Below are positions 11,131 through 24,360 of a DNA stretch of 64,000 bases, in pieces. This stretch comes from Otis tarda. Lineage: Eukaryota; Chordata; Aves; Otidiformes; Otididae. The position numbers and the translations under genes are program-made. The notes beneath the pieces were generated by a model that was given only the letters and a program-made list of their open reading frames with translations, was not told the origin of the DNA and searched no databases. Position 1 is the first letter of the stretch. Every line of letters starts with the position of its first letter. The DNA lies in assembly GCA_026413225.1 (NCBI GenBank), contig CM048552.1, positions 189,382,053 through 189,446,052 of the forward strand, read 5' to 3'.

Positions 11131-12684
11131 GTAGAAATTGAATCTAAGATAATCTCTTCCTAAAGCAGACTTTTTCCTGAAGAACTGTTTCTGCACTGCA
11201 TACTTGTCTTACTATATTATTGTGACAAAGTTTAGACTCTATATAGGGCCATCCTACATTCCAAGAGTTCTTCTACAGTCTCTGAAAGTGAAACTTTGGT
11301 CATGCATAGTGTCAGGTGCTCTAGTGCTGACTTTGAAATATACCATGTTTTCAAAGGTGCCCTGGGGATAGACCTTTTAAAGAATTCAAAGTTGCATGGA
11401 ATTGTACATGGAGTTCTTCCCATGTGTGAGAATGCATCTTCTAAATTGCCAAATAACTTTTAGAAAGTTTTTTGCTGGGTGATATCCAAATCTGATATCC
11501 ATGGAAAGTCAGTAGAATATGTTCATTTTTACATTGTACTTTACCAGTTATAACTAGATTAATAAACTTTATTCTCTTTGTATGGGTAGCATCTAGGAAG
11601 CTAATCCTTTCTATATCATTAACATTAATCAATCAAAAGTCTGAGGTTTTTATGAACTGTAGCTACTGGTGATTTGCTTGGATCACCTCAGACTCAGTCA
11701 TATAATACATACATTTTCTGATCTGGATGCTCCACAGCATTCAGCAGCACTGAAGTGAGAAAGTCACAGTCTAGTTATTTAAAGAGGTGGTTGCCATGTG
11801 TCTAATAGTTTATTAGCTATCATTTAATTAAAATTCAGCATATTCGGTGGAGTTAACATTTAATGATCAGTCAGATTTGTGCCATCTGTAGTCTATTCTT
11901 TAGCACTGTAATGGCTTCATCTGTACTGCAAAATGTATAGATTAACTCAATCACTCAAACAATCTGGTATAAACTTTTATGCAAAAAAAAAGGAAAAGCT
12001 ATCCCTCACACACACACAAAAAATACATTCTTTTGCAATAGTTATCTCCAGGGAAGATATTTCTGGCATCCAAGATATGCAATACAGTGTTTGGGCTTGC
12101 ACTTCAGTATTTTAAGTGACAGAAAAAAATATAAAACTTTATTTTTCAGAGTCAGAAGAATCAAACAGCAGTTGTGTTCATCACAGCACAACAATTAGTA
12201 ATTTTATACATAGATCATTCCATGAACATTCAAGAATCTGATTTTTAATTTGCTACACATCTGATTTTCTGTGAATGTGGATGCTTGTTTTGTTCCATGG
12301 CTTTTACTCCTGAAAGCCAATATTAAAGTTAAATTTCTATTAATCCAACTCTTCTTCAGCAAGGGATTATCTGATACTGAAATGCTTGCTTGCAATGAAT
12401 ACTGCCTGCTAAATAAGCTCTGTCACTTGAAGATGCATCAGGTAGGCTCTGACTTTACCTATTGCACCTGCTGTTTGAAATCAGTGTCAATGCCAATCCA
12501 CAGCAATAAGTTGTGTCATGTAACTACAACTTTTAGTGTTCTGCAAGTACCACAAAATAGGTGGGAATTGCACAAAGCCACAGATAAGGTCCTTACAACA
12601 TGAAAAGTTACCACTTGAGCAATTTTCTCTAAGGCTTTCACAATGTATTCATGCATTAAATAGTACAAGAGAGGATGATTTCAA
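11131..12684. other. Intergenic, nothing recognised
   Basis: AT-rich sequence with short open frames only. No repeat family or gene was recognised. Confidence 0.5.
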
Positions 12685-13176
12685 AAGATGGACCAGTTGG
12701 AAAGGGTCCAGAGGAGGGCCACCAAGATGATCAGAGGGCTGGAGCACCTCTCCTATGAGGACAGGCTGAGAGAGTTGGGGCTGTTCAGCCTGGAGAAGAG
12801 GAGGCTCCGGGGAGACCTGATAGCGGTCTTCCAATACCTCAAGGGGGCCTACAGGAAAGATGGGGAGAGGCTGTTCAGTAGGGCCTGTTGTGATAGGACA
12901 AGGGGTAATGGGTTTAAATTAGAAGGAGGTAGGTTTAGATTAGATATTAGAAAAAAATTTTTTACAATGAGAGTTGTAGAGCACTGGAACAGGTTGCCCA
13001 GAGAGGTGGTGGATGCCCCATCCCTGGAAGTGTTCAAGGCCAGACTGGATGAGGCTCTGGGCAACCTGATCTAGTCAGGGATGTCCCTGCTCTTGCAGGG
13101 GGGTTGGACTAGATGACCTTTGAAGGTCCCTTCCAACTCTAACCATTCTATGATTCTATGATTCTATGATTCTATG
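12685..13176 (+). mobile_element. CR1 LINE 3' end, young-looking
   Basis: A 5'-truncated CR1 copy: about 128 codons of the ORF2 C-terminus are open and intact (12688-13074, ending I-stop). A 3' UTR follows with TGACCTTTGAAGGTCCCTTCC near 13115 and an ATTCTATG tail at 13145-13176. It is very similar to the copies at 3760-4234 and 37881-38366, so all belong to one recently active subfamily. The open frame reflects youth of the insertion and does not indicate a gene. Confidence 0.95.
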
Positions 13177-16100
13177 GATCTGTAAGTAAGCAACAAGCAT
13201 ATTTTGTGAAGCTATGGGCTGTTCACTGTTCACTGTAGTTATGGGAAAAAAATATTATTCTGTCATTTTGATTAAGCTTTATTCTGAATACAATAACCCC
13301 TCCCCTCAGCGATTAAGCTAAATAAAGTATTTCAAAAGCCACTGGGTTGTATTGCTATGGTAACCCACTGAACCACTGAAATAATAATTGTGTGCCTGAC
13401 ATTTTACATAAAGATTTAATTTTCCCTCCAAAATACAATACTGATACACTTAATCTTTTCCTAAACCCTTTCCCCACATCAAGGGGAAAATCAGTTTTCT
13501 CTAACCTCACAGCATTCAATCTACTGATTTGTCAAGGTATATTATATTCTGCATGGTTTTGTTTATGTAATTATGCCTTAGAAGTCATGATCTTTAAACT
13601 GAACAAAGTTTCAGTTTAATAATAAAAGCTACAGTAGATGTCACCTCCTATGAAAAGTCACATATTCTAGAAAGGATTGAAAATAAAACAGATGTGAAAA
13701 TGTTGAACTGCATCCAGACGCATACAGTACAGATCAAATTTGACTGTACATGCCTGGAAAAGTCTAAAATCCAATAAATGTGCTCATATGACTTGCTGAA
13801 TTGAAATCTAAATCTGAAAATCACATTCATCGCTTTTTCTGTCAATGTGTTTTACTGAATCTATATGGAATTCAGTTAAAGGCAGAAGTTTGATTTCCTG
13901 CAAGTTTGTTTGTATGAACTGCTTTAGAAGGATGACTTTATATTTCCACGCCATCTTAGCTCTTCAGAAGACAACTTGTGTATTTAAGATATTAATGGTG
14001 AAGACAGTCTCATTATTTTTGTCAAAAAAGTGTTTATGTTTTGACCCACCTTATCACTTGTATGAGAGAACGACAGTCTGGCCACAGAGAGAGACTGGAA
14101 ATAGATTTTTGCTGTCTTTTTTATTGTGCTTTCTTTTGCACACAAATGTAAACTCAGTGAATAGTCTCACTGATATGAGATAATGCCTCTGAGCTGAGTT
14201 CTTATTAGCAGGACTCTTTATTGGGCTCATTGGGTGAATCCATAATTTTTGAAAATCAAAAACCTAAAACTGACTTCAATTTCTAGAAGCAGTAGTTTGT
14301 TTCCTAGAAAAGCTTACACATCTTAAGCTTCTTCAAGGCTCAGATGAAATACCTACTTTTTGGAATGAATGTGTATAAGAAGAAACCCTGATTAATAACC
14401 CATACAGTTTGTTTACTCTACACTTACAACAGAGTAGTCTAACCACATAAAATTTGTGCCACGTACTATTGCTGGTTTTAGGGAAGGGACACCAGAAATT
14501 ATAGAACCCTAACAAACTACATAGGAATGTAAATGGGAAGAAGGAGGGCGGTGTATCTTGTCATGTCTGGAATTGCTTCCCTGAATTTAGTTTCAGCTCT
14601 GGGCAATGAAAACAAACTTGAATGTCAGACTAGTAGAGATGCCTGATACAGCATACCATGTGGGAATCCAGGGTCCAGTCCCTCCCTGCTTAATTTCAGT
14701 GGAAGCTGTGGATATCCAGCACCTCTTGAAACCTGAGATTTTATTCTGTGCTTTATAATTAATTTTCAACCCTGTAAATTAAATTATATTAATTTTCATT
14801 AATTTTTGACATATATTCTTCACTGAAAAATATTTTCATCTATTTTTAGTATTTATCACTGCATTATCAGTGGTCAATCTTGCATTCAGCTTATGCAATT
14901 ACTTCTGAAACCAAAACGTATTACTTCCAGTCCAAAAAATAATCTGAATTGGAACTACTTTTAGATCTTGTTAACAGTACTAACAGTTCTATTTCTTGAA
15001 ATCTGTGATAAACTGGCAGACAATTCTCAAAAAAAAACCCCACATCTAGGTGCCTAGACTACTTTTCTTTATCCACATTAAAGTTGACATTACTACAGTT
15101 TTTACTCAGCAGTAACAATAAATGTATTTTGCTATAGCATGTGCACTTGAAACTTGAGGGAACAAAAAAGCAAACACAAAGCTTAATGAACCTGCATTTT
15201 AACGCCAAATCCATTCCTCTTCCATATATTTCACCACCAGCAGCTCAACTTGAGCAAGTTAAGATTTTACGTTTCACTCCACCTCAATGTTGGCAATCCT
15301 TATTTTCACATTTTCTAGAATACCACTTTTCTCTATGTTTAACATCACTGCTTATAAATCTAAAAGTATTTATTTCATTTGGAACCACTGCTAAGTCTCT
15401 TTACATTATACACTGTGCAAGCAATACTAGTTCTTTTATTGTTATACTCTTATTGATGTGACGAAAGGTCTATCCTGAAAGATCTATTTCAACTCAAATG
15501 CTGATTATTTCCATTCTTTCTTACGCAAAGCTTTTTCAATGACCACAGCTCATCCCCCCTACATAAATTCTGATATCTTTCTTAGGGTTTTGATTCATGC
15601 CCTAGATGTTGTATGTTGTAGGTCACAAAGCCAGGCTGTAACAGGAAGGACTCATGGCAGTCAGGACTGTACAGTCTATAAGTAACAAGAAACTTTGAAT
15701 TTACCTGAATTTACTTTTACCTGAAGTTGACAGTAACCATCATAAAATTCAAATTCGATGAAACAGCTACCATTACTGTGATATATTTCCTGGGGACCCC
15801 TCCTTAGTGCTCCTGACAATGCAGATACTACAACAAATGGTCTTTTTGTTTACCAGAAGTATGGTAATTTTTACCTGCACTGGAGTGGATTAAATGACCT
15901 TTGAAATCCATAAAAGCTTTCCAGGACAGTAAATAAGCATTTAATCAGGCCATTTAGAATTAATATTACTGACAATATGCTGTCATTTCAACCTCGACCA
16001 AAATAAGCTATTTGCAAGGAAACATTTTAACTAAATGAAATTGAATGGTACTGACTGACGCTTAGGATTTTTGTTTGTTTGTCTGCCTGTTTGTTTTTTT

Positions 16101-18405
16101 TTTCCTTTGAGGAGTAAAGAATAGATGTGTGGGCACACAGGGTAGTTCATTATCATGCTGTGTGATACAAGGGCAACCTTAAAATATTAGTGGGAGAGAG
16201 CACAAGCACCTTTCATGTAGGCTTTTGCTGCTTCTTCGGGATCATGTACTACATACCACTGCTGCCTGAATCACTTATTAACTCCTCTCGGTTGTTTCAC
16301 TCGGCTCTTATCTCAGTGCTGCACTGATGCTCACCATGTGCTGTATAAGCACAAGAACTTGGGTTTATTGTGCATCTTATCTCAAGCTACATTACCAGAT
16401 GATGTGCTCATTCTCTGAGGAAGAAGTTTGAACTGTTTGCCTATGGCAAGAGCATCACCTGCTGGTGGAAGAGGAATGAACATTCCCATTTCCTGAGCAG
16501 TTTGCCTAATAATGCTTGTTTCATTCATTTTTCAGGGTACCTGAGCTGAAAATGCAGATCAGGTTTTGGAAGAAGACCACGTAACTCGTGCTGAACTGCC
16601 ATTTTTAATAAAAGATGATAATATGCACATAACTTTGTCAGAAAATAACAATTCATATGTTAAATCTCTAATGTCACTTTGACACAGAGAATGCAGAATA
16701 TTTTGATATTTAGGACTGTAGATTTTAACAAAACACGTAGGAAGAGTCAGTCCTTACTACAAAATCTTGTGAGGCATTTATTAGAAACAATCCTTCCCCG
16801 GGGTTGTAAATCAATATTAATGATGGTTTCCCAAAGGGAAAAAAAAAAGGCATATTATACAATATAGGTCTTAGTTTAGAATAACACCTAGGAATATTAT
16901 ATTTTTAATTTATTCACTATGCATAAATATTCAGGAATAATTTCCTATAAACAAAACCTGTAATATGTACCATGATATTTTAAAATTATATTCTTCCATC
17001 AAAATATGACTATAAAATAACACTATCTAATACATCAGATTGATTTTACAACTTCTGTTGACTTGACTGAAAATAAGACACCCATAGCTTCCAAGGATAT
17101 CTAAGGATGGATCTTTCCTTACATATTGCAGGAACCAAAGTATTGATTGTTGTCTGCAACTTTGAGTCACAATAATAACAACTTTGAGTCTTTCTTTGTC
17201 CTTCCCTTCTCTCCCAAATTCAGATGACTTAGAGCTGTCCTTATATTTCTCCATCTAGCCATACTTACTGCTATTTAATTCCCATATACATACACATACT
17301 ATGTCATACAGTCATTGGGGGATGCCATGTGGAAGAATAATATGAAATTGCTTTGATAAAAGCCTTGATTAAGCCTGTGAAGACTGAGTAATATACAGAA
17401 TATGCTTAATTAGTAAAAACCAGTAGAAATACAAGGAGAAAAAACATTTGCAGAGGTGTATCAAATAAAATTTAAATGTAAAAATAAAAATAATTTATAT
17501 TTAGGAGCAGAGTCCTTTGTCTAAGTCCTACAGTAAATGATAAGAGAGAAAATAGTCTAGAATTAGTACTGGCTTCTTTTGAACCATAATGCAATAAAGT
17601 TGAAACTTGTTTTCATTTTTGTGTGTCTTATTGGCTGAGAGATTTTCAGCAAGGGAGGCTAAGTTCAGAGAAGAGCAACATAATGATTGCAAGAATTGTG
17701 TAATGGGAAAACATTAGAAGATTCAAATTGTATAGCTTGGCAATGAGAAACCTTGTGAGATTTATGAAAAAAAAAGTCTAAAAGCATTTGAATAAATAAA
17801 CCTAAAAGTAGGAGGAAAATTAATTAGCTCCTGCAGGTGTGGTGCAGCTATGCTTAATAGGATGACCTTAATGAAAGTGAAAATTTAGGCAGAACACCAG
17901 CAAGAGGCCCTGTGGGGCTAGTCATTAGGTTGGGAAGTAGCAGAGGAAAGGTAGTAACCCAGCTGATCACCAGAAAACATATGGTACTCTAAAGTAATCT
18001 TATTCAACATAGCATATTTCTAAGTGTCTATTCTCTGAAAAACAAACCACTCAAGAGAGGACGCAAAGGGTTGGATTCTTCTCATGTGACATTGGGCTGT
18101 CTAAACCTCAGGAGTCTAGTTCAAACTAGTCACCCTTATCTGCTTTGCTGTTAACAGGGAGAGGCACTTACAGACAACAAATCATCTGCACCTAAAATCT
18201 GAATTGCCCACTCTCCATTTGTGATAAAAGGGGAAATGAGATGACTAGCTTTGACTTTGAGATGGCTAAATTTAGGTGATATGAACTGTAGCTTGAAAAG
18301 TGGTCACGTCAAAATATCATCAGTTGAGGAGGGCCATGATGTTTCAGAAGTGAGCTAGGATATCTTAAAGTAAAATCCTGCTGTGACAGAAAATAAGCAG
18401 GTAAC
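13177..18405. other. Intergenic, no gene recognised
   Basis: AT-rich non-coding sequence. The stretch about 17600-17860 has a faint resemblance to an old LINE, too weak to call. No splice-flanked exons or RNA genes were seen. Confidence 0.5.
18401..18405. repeat. Target-site duplication (left copy, GTAAC)
   Basis: GTAAC directly abuts the left end of the LTR and is matched by GTAAC at 19483-19487. Five bases is the usual duplication length for ERVL-type integration. Confidence 0.8.
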
Positions 18406-19482
18406 TATCACAGTTTAGCCCCACTCAGGACCAAGCTATGCATTTTTTCACTCAGTCTCCCTATCCCCTGAGAGAATGAGGGAGAGATAATACAACAAAA
18501 AGCTCGAGGTTTGAGATAATGACAGGAAGAGGTCATTCAAATTACCATTACGGGTGAAATAGACTTGACTTGGGGAAAACTATTTCAATTTATTAATAAT
18601 AAAACCAAAGCAGGATAACGAGAGAGAGAAAAAAAAAACTTCCTTCACCTTTTCCCGGGTTTAACTTCATTTTTATTATCTCCACTTCCTTCCCTCCCTG
18701 AGTGGCACATAGTGGGGAGTAGGGAATGGAGGTTCTGGTCAGTTCATTAAACGTTGTTTTCTGCCACTCCTTCCTCCTCAGGGGAAGAACTTGTCACATT
18801 ACTCCTCTGCTTCAACACAGAATCCTTTTCCATGACGTGCAGCCCCTCAGGAACAGGCTGCCCCAGTGGAGGCTCTCTGCAGGCCATAGCCTGGCAAGCA
18901 TCCGCCTGCCCCGTCACAGGGGACCTCCACGGGCTGCAGGTGGATCTCTGCTCCTGCGTGGGCCTCCATGGGCTGCAGGGGGACAGCCGGCCTCACCATG
19001 GGCTGCTCCACAGGCTGCAGGGAATCTCTGCTAGGAGCCACATTACTCTTCGCCTTCCTTCTTCACTGACCTTGGTGCCTGCAGCTGTTCCTCTCACAAG
19101 AAATTCTTCACAATCGGCTCAGGCAGATGCCTCTCAGGTTCTCTTCACATCTCATTTCTTCACTTCTCTCAGCTGGGCTGGGCTGAGTCAGGTCCAGATG
19201 GCCGCCCGGCAGGAGGCCAGAGGGTGAGGACTGCAAGGCCCACAAGGCTCATGCCCCCCACCCGCACTTTTGCTTATTCCTGTCTCTTTTTGTTTTTTAA
19301 ATTTTCCCCTTCTTAAATATATTATCACAGAGCTGTTATCACTGTCACCAGTCGGCTCGGCCCTGGCCAGTGGCAGGTCTGCCCTAGACCCAGCCGGATC
19401 CACTGGACAAACGGGAAAAGTCTAGCAGCTTCTCACAGAAGCTGCCACTGTAGCCCCCAACCCGCTACACAAAACTAGCACA
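18406..19482 (-). mobile_element. Solo ERVL-type LTR with 5-bp target duplication
   Basis: In sense (minus) orientation the element starts TGTGCTAGTTTTGTGTAGCGGG near 19482 and ends with the GGGGCTAAACTGTGATA block at 18406, related to the GGGGTTAAACCATGATA end of the LTR at 20170. The middle (about 18840-19030) is GC-rich with repeated GGGCTGCAGG units. The flanks are identical 5-mers, GTAAC at 18401-18405 and GTAAC at 19483-19487, a target-site duplication that fixes both ends. At about 1077 bp and with no internal region beside it, it is a solo LTR left by recombination. Open frames inside it (for example 18754-19227) are not genes. Confidence 0.85.
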
Positions 19483-19487
19483 GTAAC
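19483..19487. repeat. Target-site duplication (right copy, GTAAC)
   Basis: Right-hand partner of 18401-18405. Confidence 0.8.
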
Positions 19488-19654
19488 TTGAAAAGCTTTA
19501 TTAGCATCTAAATGCTGGTGATAGTGGAGGAAAAAATTAGAAGTCTTCTTGGATTATTTCATTTTAATTTCCCAAGAAGCCTGACTGTGGCTATCAACTT
19601 GTACACTTATGATCATTGTATTCAGAGGACCCACCATCAGGTCTTTCCTAGTTA

Positions 19655-20170
19655 CTTCTGTTGATAACACAGGGATGTTTCAGTTACTGCTGAGCAGTGC
19701 TGACACAGAGTCAAGGCCTTTTCTGCTTCTCACAGCATCCTGCCAGTGAGTGGACTAGGGGTGCACAAGAAATTGGGAGGGGACGCAGCTGGGACAGCTG
19801 ACTCCAACTGACCAAAAGGATATTCCGTACCATATGACCTCGTGCTCAGCATATAAAGCTGTGGGAAGAATAAGGAAGGAGATGGTGTTCGGAGTTATGG
19901 CATTTTATCTTCCCAAGTAATCACTATATGTGATGGAGCCCTGCTTTCCTGGAGATGGCTGAACATCTGCCTGACGATGGGAAGTAGTGAATTAATTCCT
20001 TGTTTTGCTTTGCTGGCACTAGCAGCTTTTGCTTTGCCTATTAAACTGTCTTTATCTCAACCTATGAGTTTTCTCACTTTTACTCTTCAATTCTCTCCCC
20101 CTTCCCAGCAGGGGAGAGTCAGCAAGATGCTGTGTGGGGCTTAGTTACCAGCTGGGGTTAAACCATGATA
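19655..20170 (+). mobile_element. ERVL-type LTR, 5'-truncated, different subfamily
   Basis: Sense is the plus strand: GATAACACAGGGATGTTTCAG near 19665, GCACAAGAAATTGGGAGGGG near 19764, a TATA box in CAGCATATAAAGCTG near 19848-19862, a polyadenylation signal in CTATTAAACTGTC near 20038, and the terminal GGGGTTAAACCATGATA at about 20154-20170. The U3 start was not found, so the left end is truncated or diverged. No gag/pol lies beside it. It sits about 170 bp from the minus-strand LTR at 18406-19482 and is clearly a different subfamily, so the two are separate insertions and not one provirus. Confidence 0.85.
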
Positions 20171-20391
20171 ATTATGTTACTATATATGTACTTTTTAGCT
20201 CTGGATTTCTGTGAATCCATGTAAACATCAAGCCCTCTATTAGATATTTAAAAACCCTGCATAGCTTATGACTTTCTGTGGAAACCAGGCTGCATCTGGT
20301 CTAAGCATTGCTGGGTCCTTCACTACACCAGGAGAGCTTCCTTGCCTTGGTAGTTTGTGTTGGTAGCCAGACTTACCCTACTCTGTACTTC

Positions 20392-20410
20392 TTTTTTTTT
20401 TTTTTTTTTT
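20392..20410 (-). repeat. Poly(T) tract
   Basis: Uninterrupted T run. No retroelement body was identified beside it. Confidence 0.75.
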
Positions 20411-22145
20411 AAATGTCCGATCTAAATCTGCGGAAGGTACAAATTCTTACTGAGTTAAACTGATTGTGCTTTACGTCTCTATCACCAGTGTTTCTCTGCT
20501 AGATAGTCTTAAGGAAATAGAAGACTTTTTACATGGCTTTTTCATACTTTACTTGATGGTGTTCCTAAGTGATGCTGCAGTAAACCACCAGGTGTCAATT
20601 TTTTTTTTTTCCCTGATCGCAGCTCCCTTACGACACTCCTGTAGAGCAGATATGCAGAGAAGCCACATACCCTAGCTGTGACAAGCTCAGAACACTTTTA
20701 TAACTTACCAGTACTAAATTTCTTATACATGTTACAGTTAACCTATTAGTTTGTCCAAAAGGACAATAGATTGCTTGGGATCTTCTAGTACATATCAATG
20801 GCATTCCTAAAAGTAAACCAGTTTTTAAAAAGTGACACTGAATCTTACTCCAGATGCAAATTACTGATCTAAGTGAAGTTAATGACAAAAATCCCAAATG
20901 TGCTGCATGAAAGTTTCCAAGGAAACACAGAAATTCAGTCAACAATTGCAAGATGGAGAGAGCCTCTCTTTTAATCTTAAAACTTTTTTTCCCATTTGCT
21001 TTTTCCACTGAGAACACACACACTCACAAAACAAAAAGTAAACACATAAAATAGTTACAAAATAAAGAAGCAGAATATATATAACATGTGACATTCTTTG
21101 TAAATTATCTGAAACATCTGCAGGTTTTAACTGGGCAGAGAATATTTGAAAAACCTTTCATTTCCTTCAATTTTTATTTGCTGTGTTTGTGCGCATCATA
21201 ATTCGAATTAGCCACAAGTGATTAATACATAGATGCTTCTGGAACTTCAATCTGATGTAAAGGCATTTATTCAAACCTCTAAATATGTGAATGCAAGAAT
21301 TCTTGCATCAGGTAATGAAAAGAAGCCTCTTTAGGAATAATAAAACAAATTGCTTTATTGTATGAAAAATTCTTAGTGTAAACACTTAATGTAGCTGAGG
21401 AAATGACTTTTACAGAGTTCTCTCCACTAGAGGTCTCTAGAGAAATACAAGAAACAATTCAGAACAGCGGATACCTTAGACTTTTCTTGACACTATTTAC
21501 ATTTCATAGATGAAAATAAGCACTTGTTCTATACTTGTTCCATGTATTTCTTTGGATATGCTTCTTCTGATGTGGATAATAAAAAGTCCTATTACTATGA
21601 TAATAATTCACATCCATGAGGTGTTTTAATGTATTTTATAATTAGATTTGCAGCATTTACAATTGGAATTTCAGCATCACTTCCCTTAGAAAGTATAATA
21701 CCACACAAAGTGTTTAGGCAAAGGAAGAAAAAAACTAAGGAGGCTGCTTGGTGGGGTAACCATCTTGCTAAACAAAGAATAAATTAAAATAAAGTAGTAA
21801 TGATCAAAAGTGAATAAAGTGTTGGTTAACCAGAATAGTATTTTAGTTGGCAAATTAGAAAATCATTACTGTAGTGTGCTAGTCAGCAAGCCATTGTATC
21901 ACAGATGAAGCAAAACCTGGCTTCATTATTTATTTGTGTAATTGGGCTGACATAAACATAAATGAGGAGTAGGATTCATGTAGCTGAACTGTTTTTTCTT
22001 CTTGATGCTTTCTGTTGTTTAGGCTTTTTTACTGGAAGTTTTGAAATTGTAACTTTGTGCAATTTCCATTGGGTTGATGATTTTCAAAATTGTCATTTCC
22101 AGTTAAAGATGAGTTTTATCCATTTAGGATCTGTGTGTATTTACA

Positions 22146-22218
22146 CCACTCAGAGCAACCGAGCAACTCATTAACTCAGAGCAACTCACCACTCAGAGCA
22201 ACTGAGCAACTCATAGTT
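22146..22218. repeat. Tandem duplication, 43-bp period
   Basis: CCACTCAGAGCAAC-GAGCAACTCA starts at 22146 and again at 22189, with a shorter CAGAGCAACTCA unit between them. About 1.7 copies of a 43-bp unit with shorter internal repeats. Confidence 0.85.
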
Positions 22219-24360
22219 GTTTAGAGATTTTGCAGAAAATCGAGCTTATGATCATTATTTTTCTCCCCATGCTATGTTATTTCAGTGAACTTTACATCTG
22301 CATTTACTTAGTTTTTACTAACATTTGACTCATTATATATAATGATTTCACCACACTTGCTATAAGGTTTAATGTTCATTATCCTTTAATTTGGTTAATT
22401 AATATGATTTTGTATTTGCATATTTATTCGTCACTGTTTTCTGTGCTTCTGTTATGTGTTTGATATGTAACAATCCTTCAGACCCTTTCTTCTATACCTC
22501 TGAAGTGGAAAGTTTGGTGGGAATTTTATAACATTAATGTATGGAAGTGGGAAGATAAATGGTCTTGGAATCACTATTTGTTCCCATTATGTCCAGCACC
22601 TGTCAGAATCAAAGACAAGTGGAAACAGAGAAGAATAAGCTGTTATTAATAAGAACTATCAGTTTAAGAATTATAGCCTACTCTACTTGGGCATTCACAT
22701 TAACGAATGATCTTTGCTGCAATTTAAGACTGGGTCACTAATCTGTAAACAACAGGAGCAGCATTAGTTTCTACTCATTTTTTGATGCTGCATGTTAAGT
22801 GTGGAAGAGAAGAACATGATCCCTGCTGAGAGATGAGAGACTCAGGAGGCAGGCACTCCTGAGAAGACAGGTTATTGGGAAGGTTCTGGGACTTTATGAA
22901 GTTTGTCAATTTACATGAACAGAGTATCTTCTAATTTTTTTTCATATCTGGAATGAGAACTGCAAAGAGTAATCAACTGAGGTCAATCAGTAGCTTGAAA
23001 TGTCATAGCTAGCCATCTGAGAGGTTATATTTCTCACTGTATTTCTTGATGCAAAAACCAGAAAGAGATAAAAAGGAGTGGACCCATCACCTCCATCAGC
23101 TGGTGTGATGGTGATGGTTTCATGCATGGAGTTTTACTGACTTCATGCATAGTGAGTCTAGAGGTGCTGGTACTTCCATGAGCTATCTCGAGTCATTTGC
23201 AGGTAGGATTAGTTCAGGCCACAGTAGAAAAAAAGTCCCCCTACCATTTAACCAAATGCCCTTGCTCTTAGCCTTGGAAACTTCGAAGTGCAATAGTTAT
23301 GTAAGACATGACCTTAATCATCAAATGTTTATACACCTGTGCCTAGCTATAACCTTTACCTGTAATGATATATAGAAAATAGTCATTGTCTCTGTTCGCT
23401 ACTCTTTGCCCCATTTGTCTCTGTTCCATAATGAGAGGTTGGTTCCAGGTGCGTCAGTCCAATACTGCATCCATTTCCAGGTATTCACCTCACTACTTGC
23501 TCCGATTTGAAGGAAGAAACTACAGGAAAGCACTATCATTAGAACTGACCCTACCTTCATAAGAACTGAAACGATTTATAGACTATACCTTCCAATTGTA
23601 TTCATATGCAAACTCTTCTGTAAAATGGCAGAATTTTTTCCTTGACACGAAAATTGCAAACTCTTGGATTGCAGTCCAAACACCAGTTGTCCCCAGAGCC
23701 TTAAGACTGTCACTTTACTGGAGGCTTGAGACTGTCACTTCACCCTTCTGCCTCAGTTCCTTCATTTACAGTTTGAAATTACATTTTCCATTTACTTCAC
23801 AAGAGGGTCCCAAAGACTGATGAATAAGCATAAAAAGGCATATATTCATATTTTCAGATATTCAGTAATTTTTATATGATTACATAAAGCTCTGAATAAA
23901 AGCATTATGTAATAGCAACTGTTATTATTAGAATTTAAATGAATATTTAAGCTAATGCTGCATTTGATTGTGTAACTATAGTCAGAATGTGTGTTAATAT
24001 AGCTTTTTTTTTTCTCAAGACAAAAATGCTATTCCAGGTTATTGACAACAGTGTCGTTTGGAACTTTTGTCAGCTTCACTAGATAAAAAGCTCATAGGTG
24101 ATAACTGTGAGGACATGGGAAAGAAAAAAGGAAAGCAGTGCAGCTCTTGTGGGAACAGATAACATCTTCCTCTGGGTTTGAACAAACCACACGCAATGAT
24201 CACAACCTCTGGGTGCTTCAGTGCTATAAATACCAAATCATAAGTCAAAGTCTGAACTTCTCAAACTTTCTCTGCTGTTGTGTCAGCAGAATAAAATGCT
24301 AAGCCTTCTGTAATAAGGAAGAAATTAGTCAATTGGGGATTAAAAAAAAAATGGTTTATA

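Larger units (their letters stand above)
20171..24360. other. Intergenic upstream of POSTN, no gene recognised
   Basis: AT-rich DNA with a poly(T) run at 20392-20410, a tandem duplication at 22146-22218 and an 18-bp palindrome at 21291-21308. Upstream regulatory sequence for POSTN may lie in the last few hundred bases, but no specific enhancer motif was identified. Confidence 0.5.

Noticed and set aside
18754..19227. 157-codon open frame and overlapping frames
   Set aside because: They lie inside a solo LTR and depend on its GC-rich tandem units; there is no domain.
18406..20170. A single provirus with two LTRs
   Set aside because: The two LTRs are in opposite orientation, differ in sequence family, and only about 170 bp separate them.
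1..24360. Exons of TRPC4, the gene expected upstream of POSTN in vertebrates
   Set aside because: No ion-channel coding segment was recognised in any frame; it probably lies outside the window.
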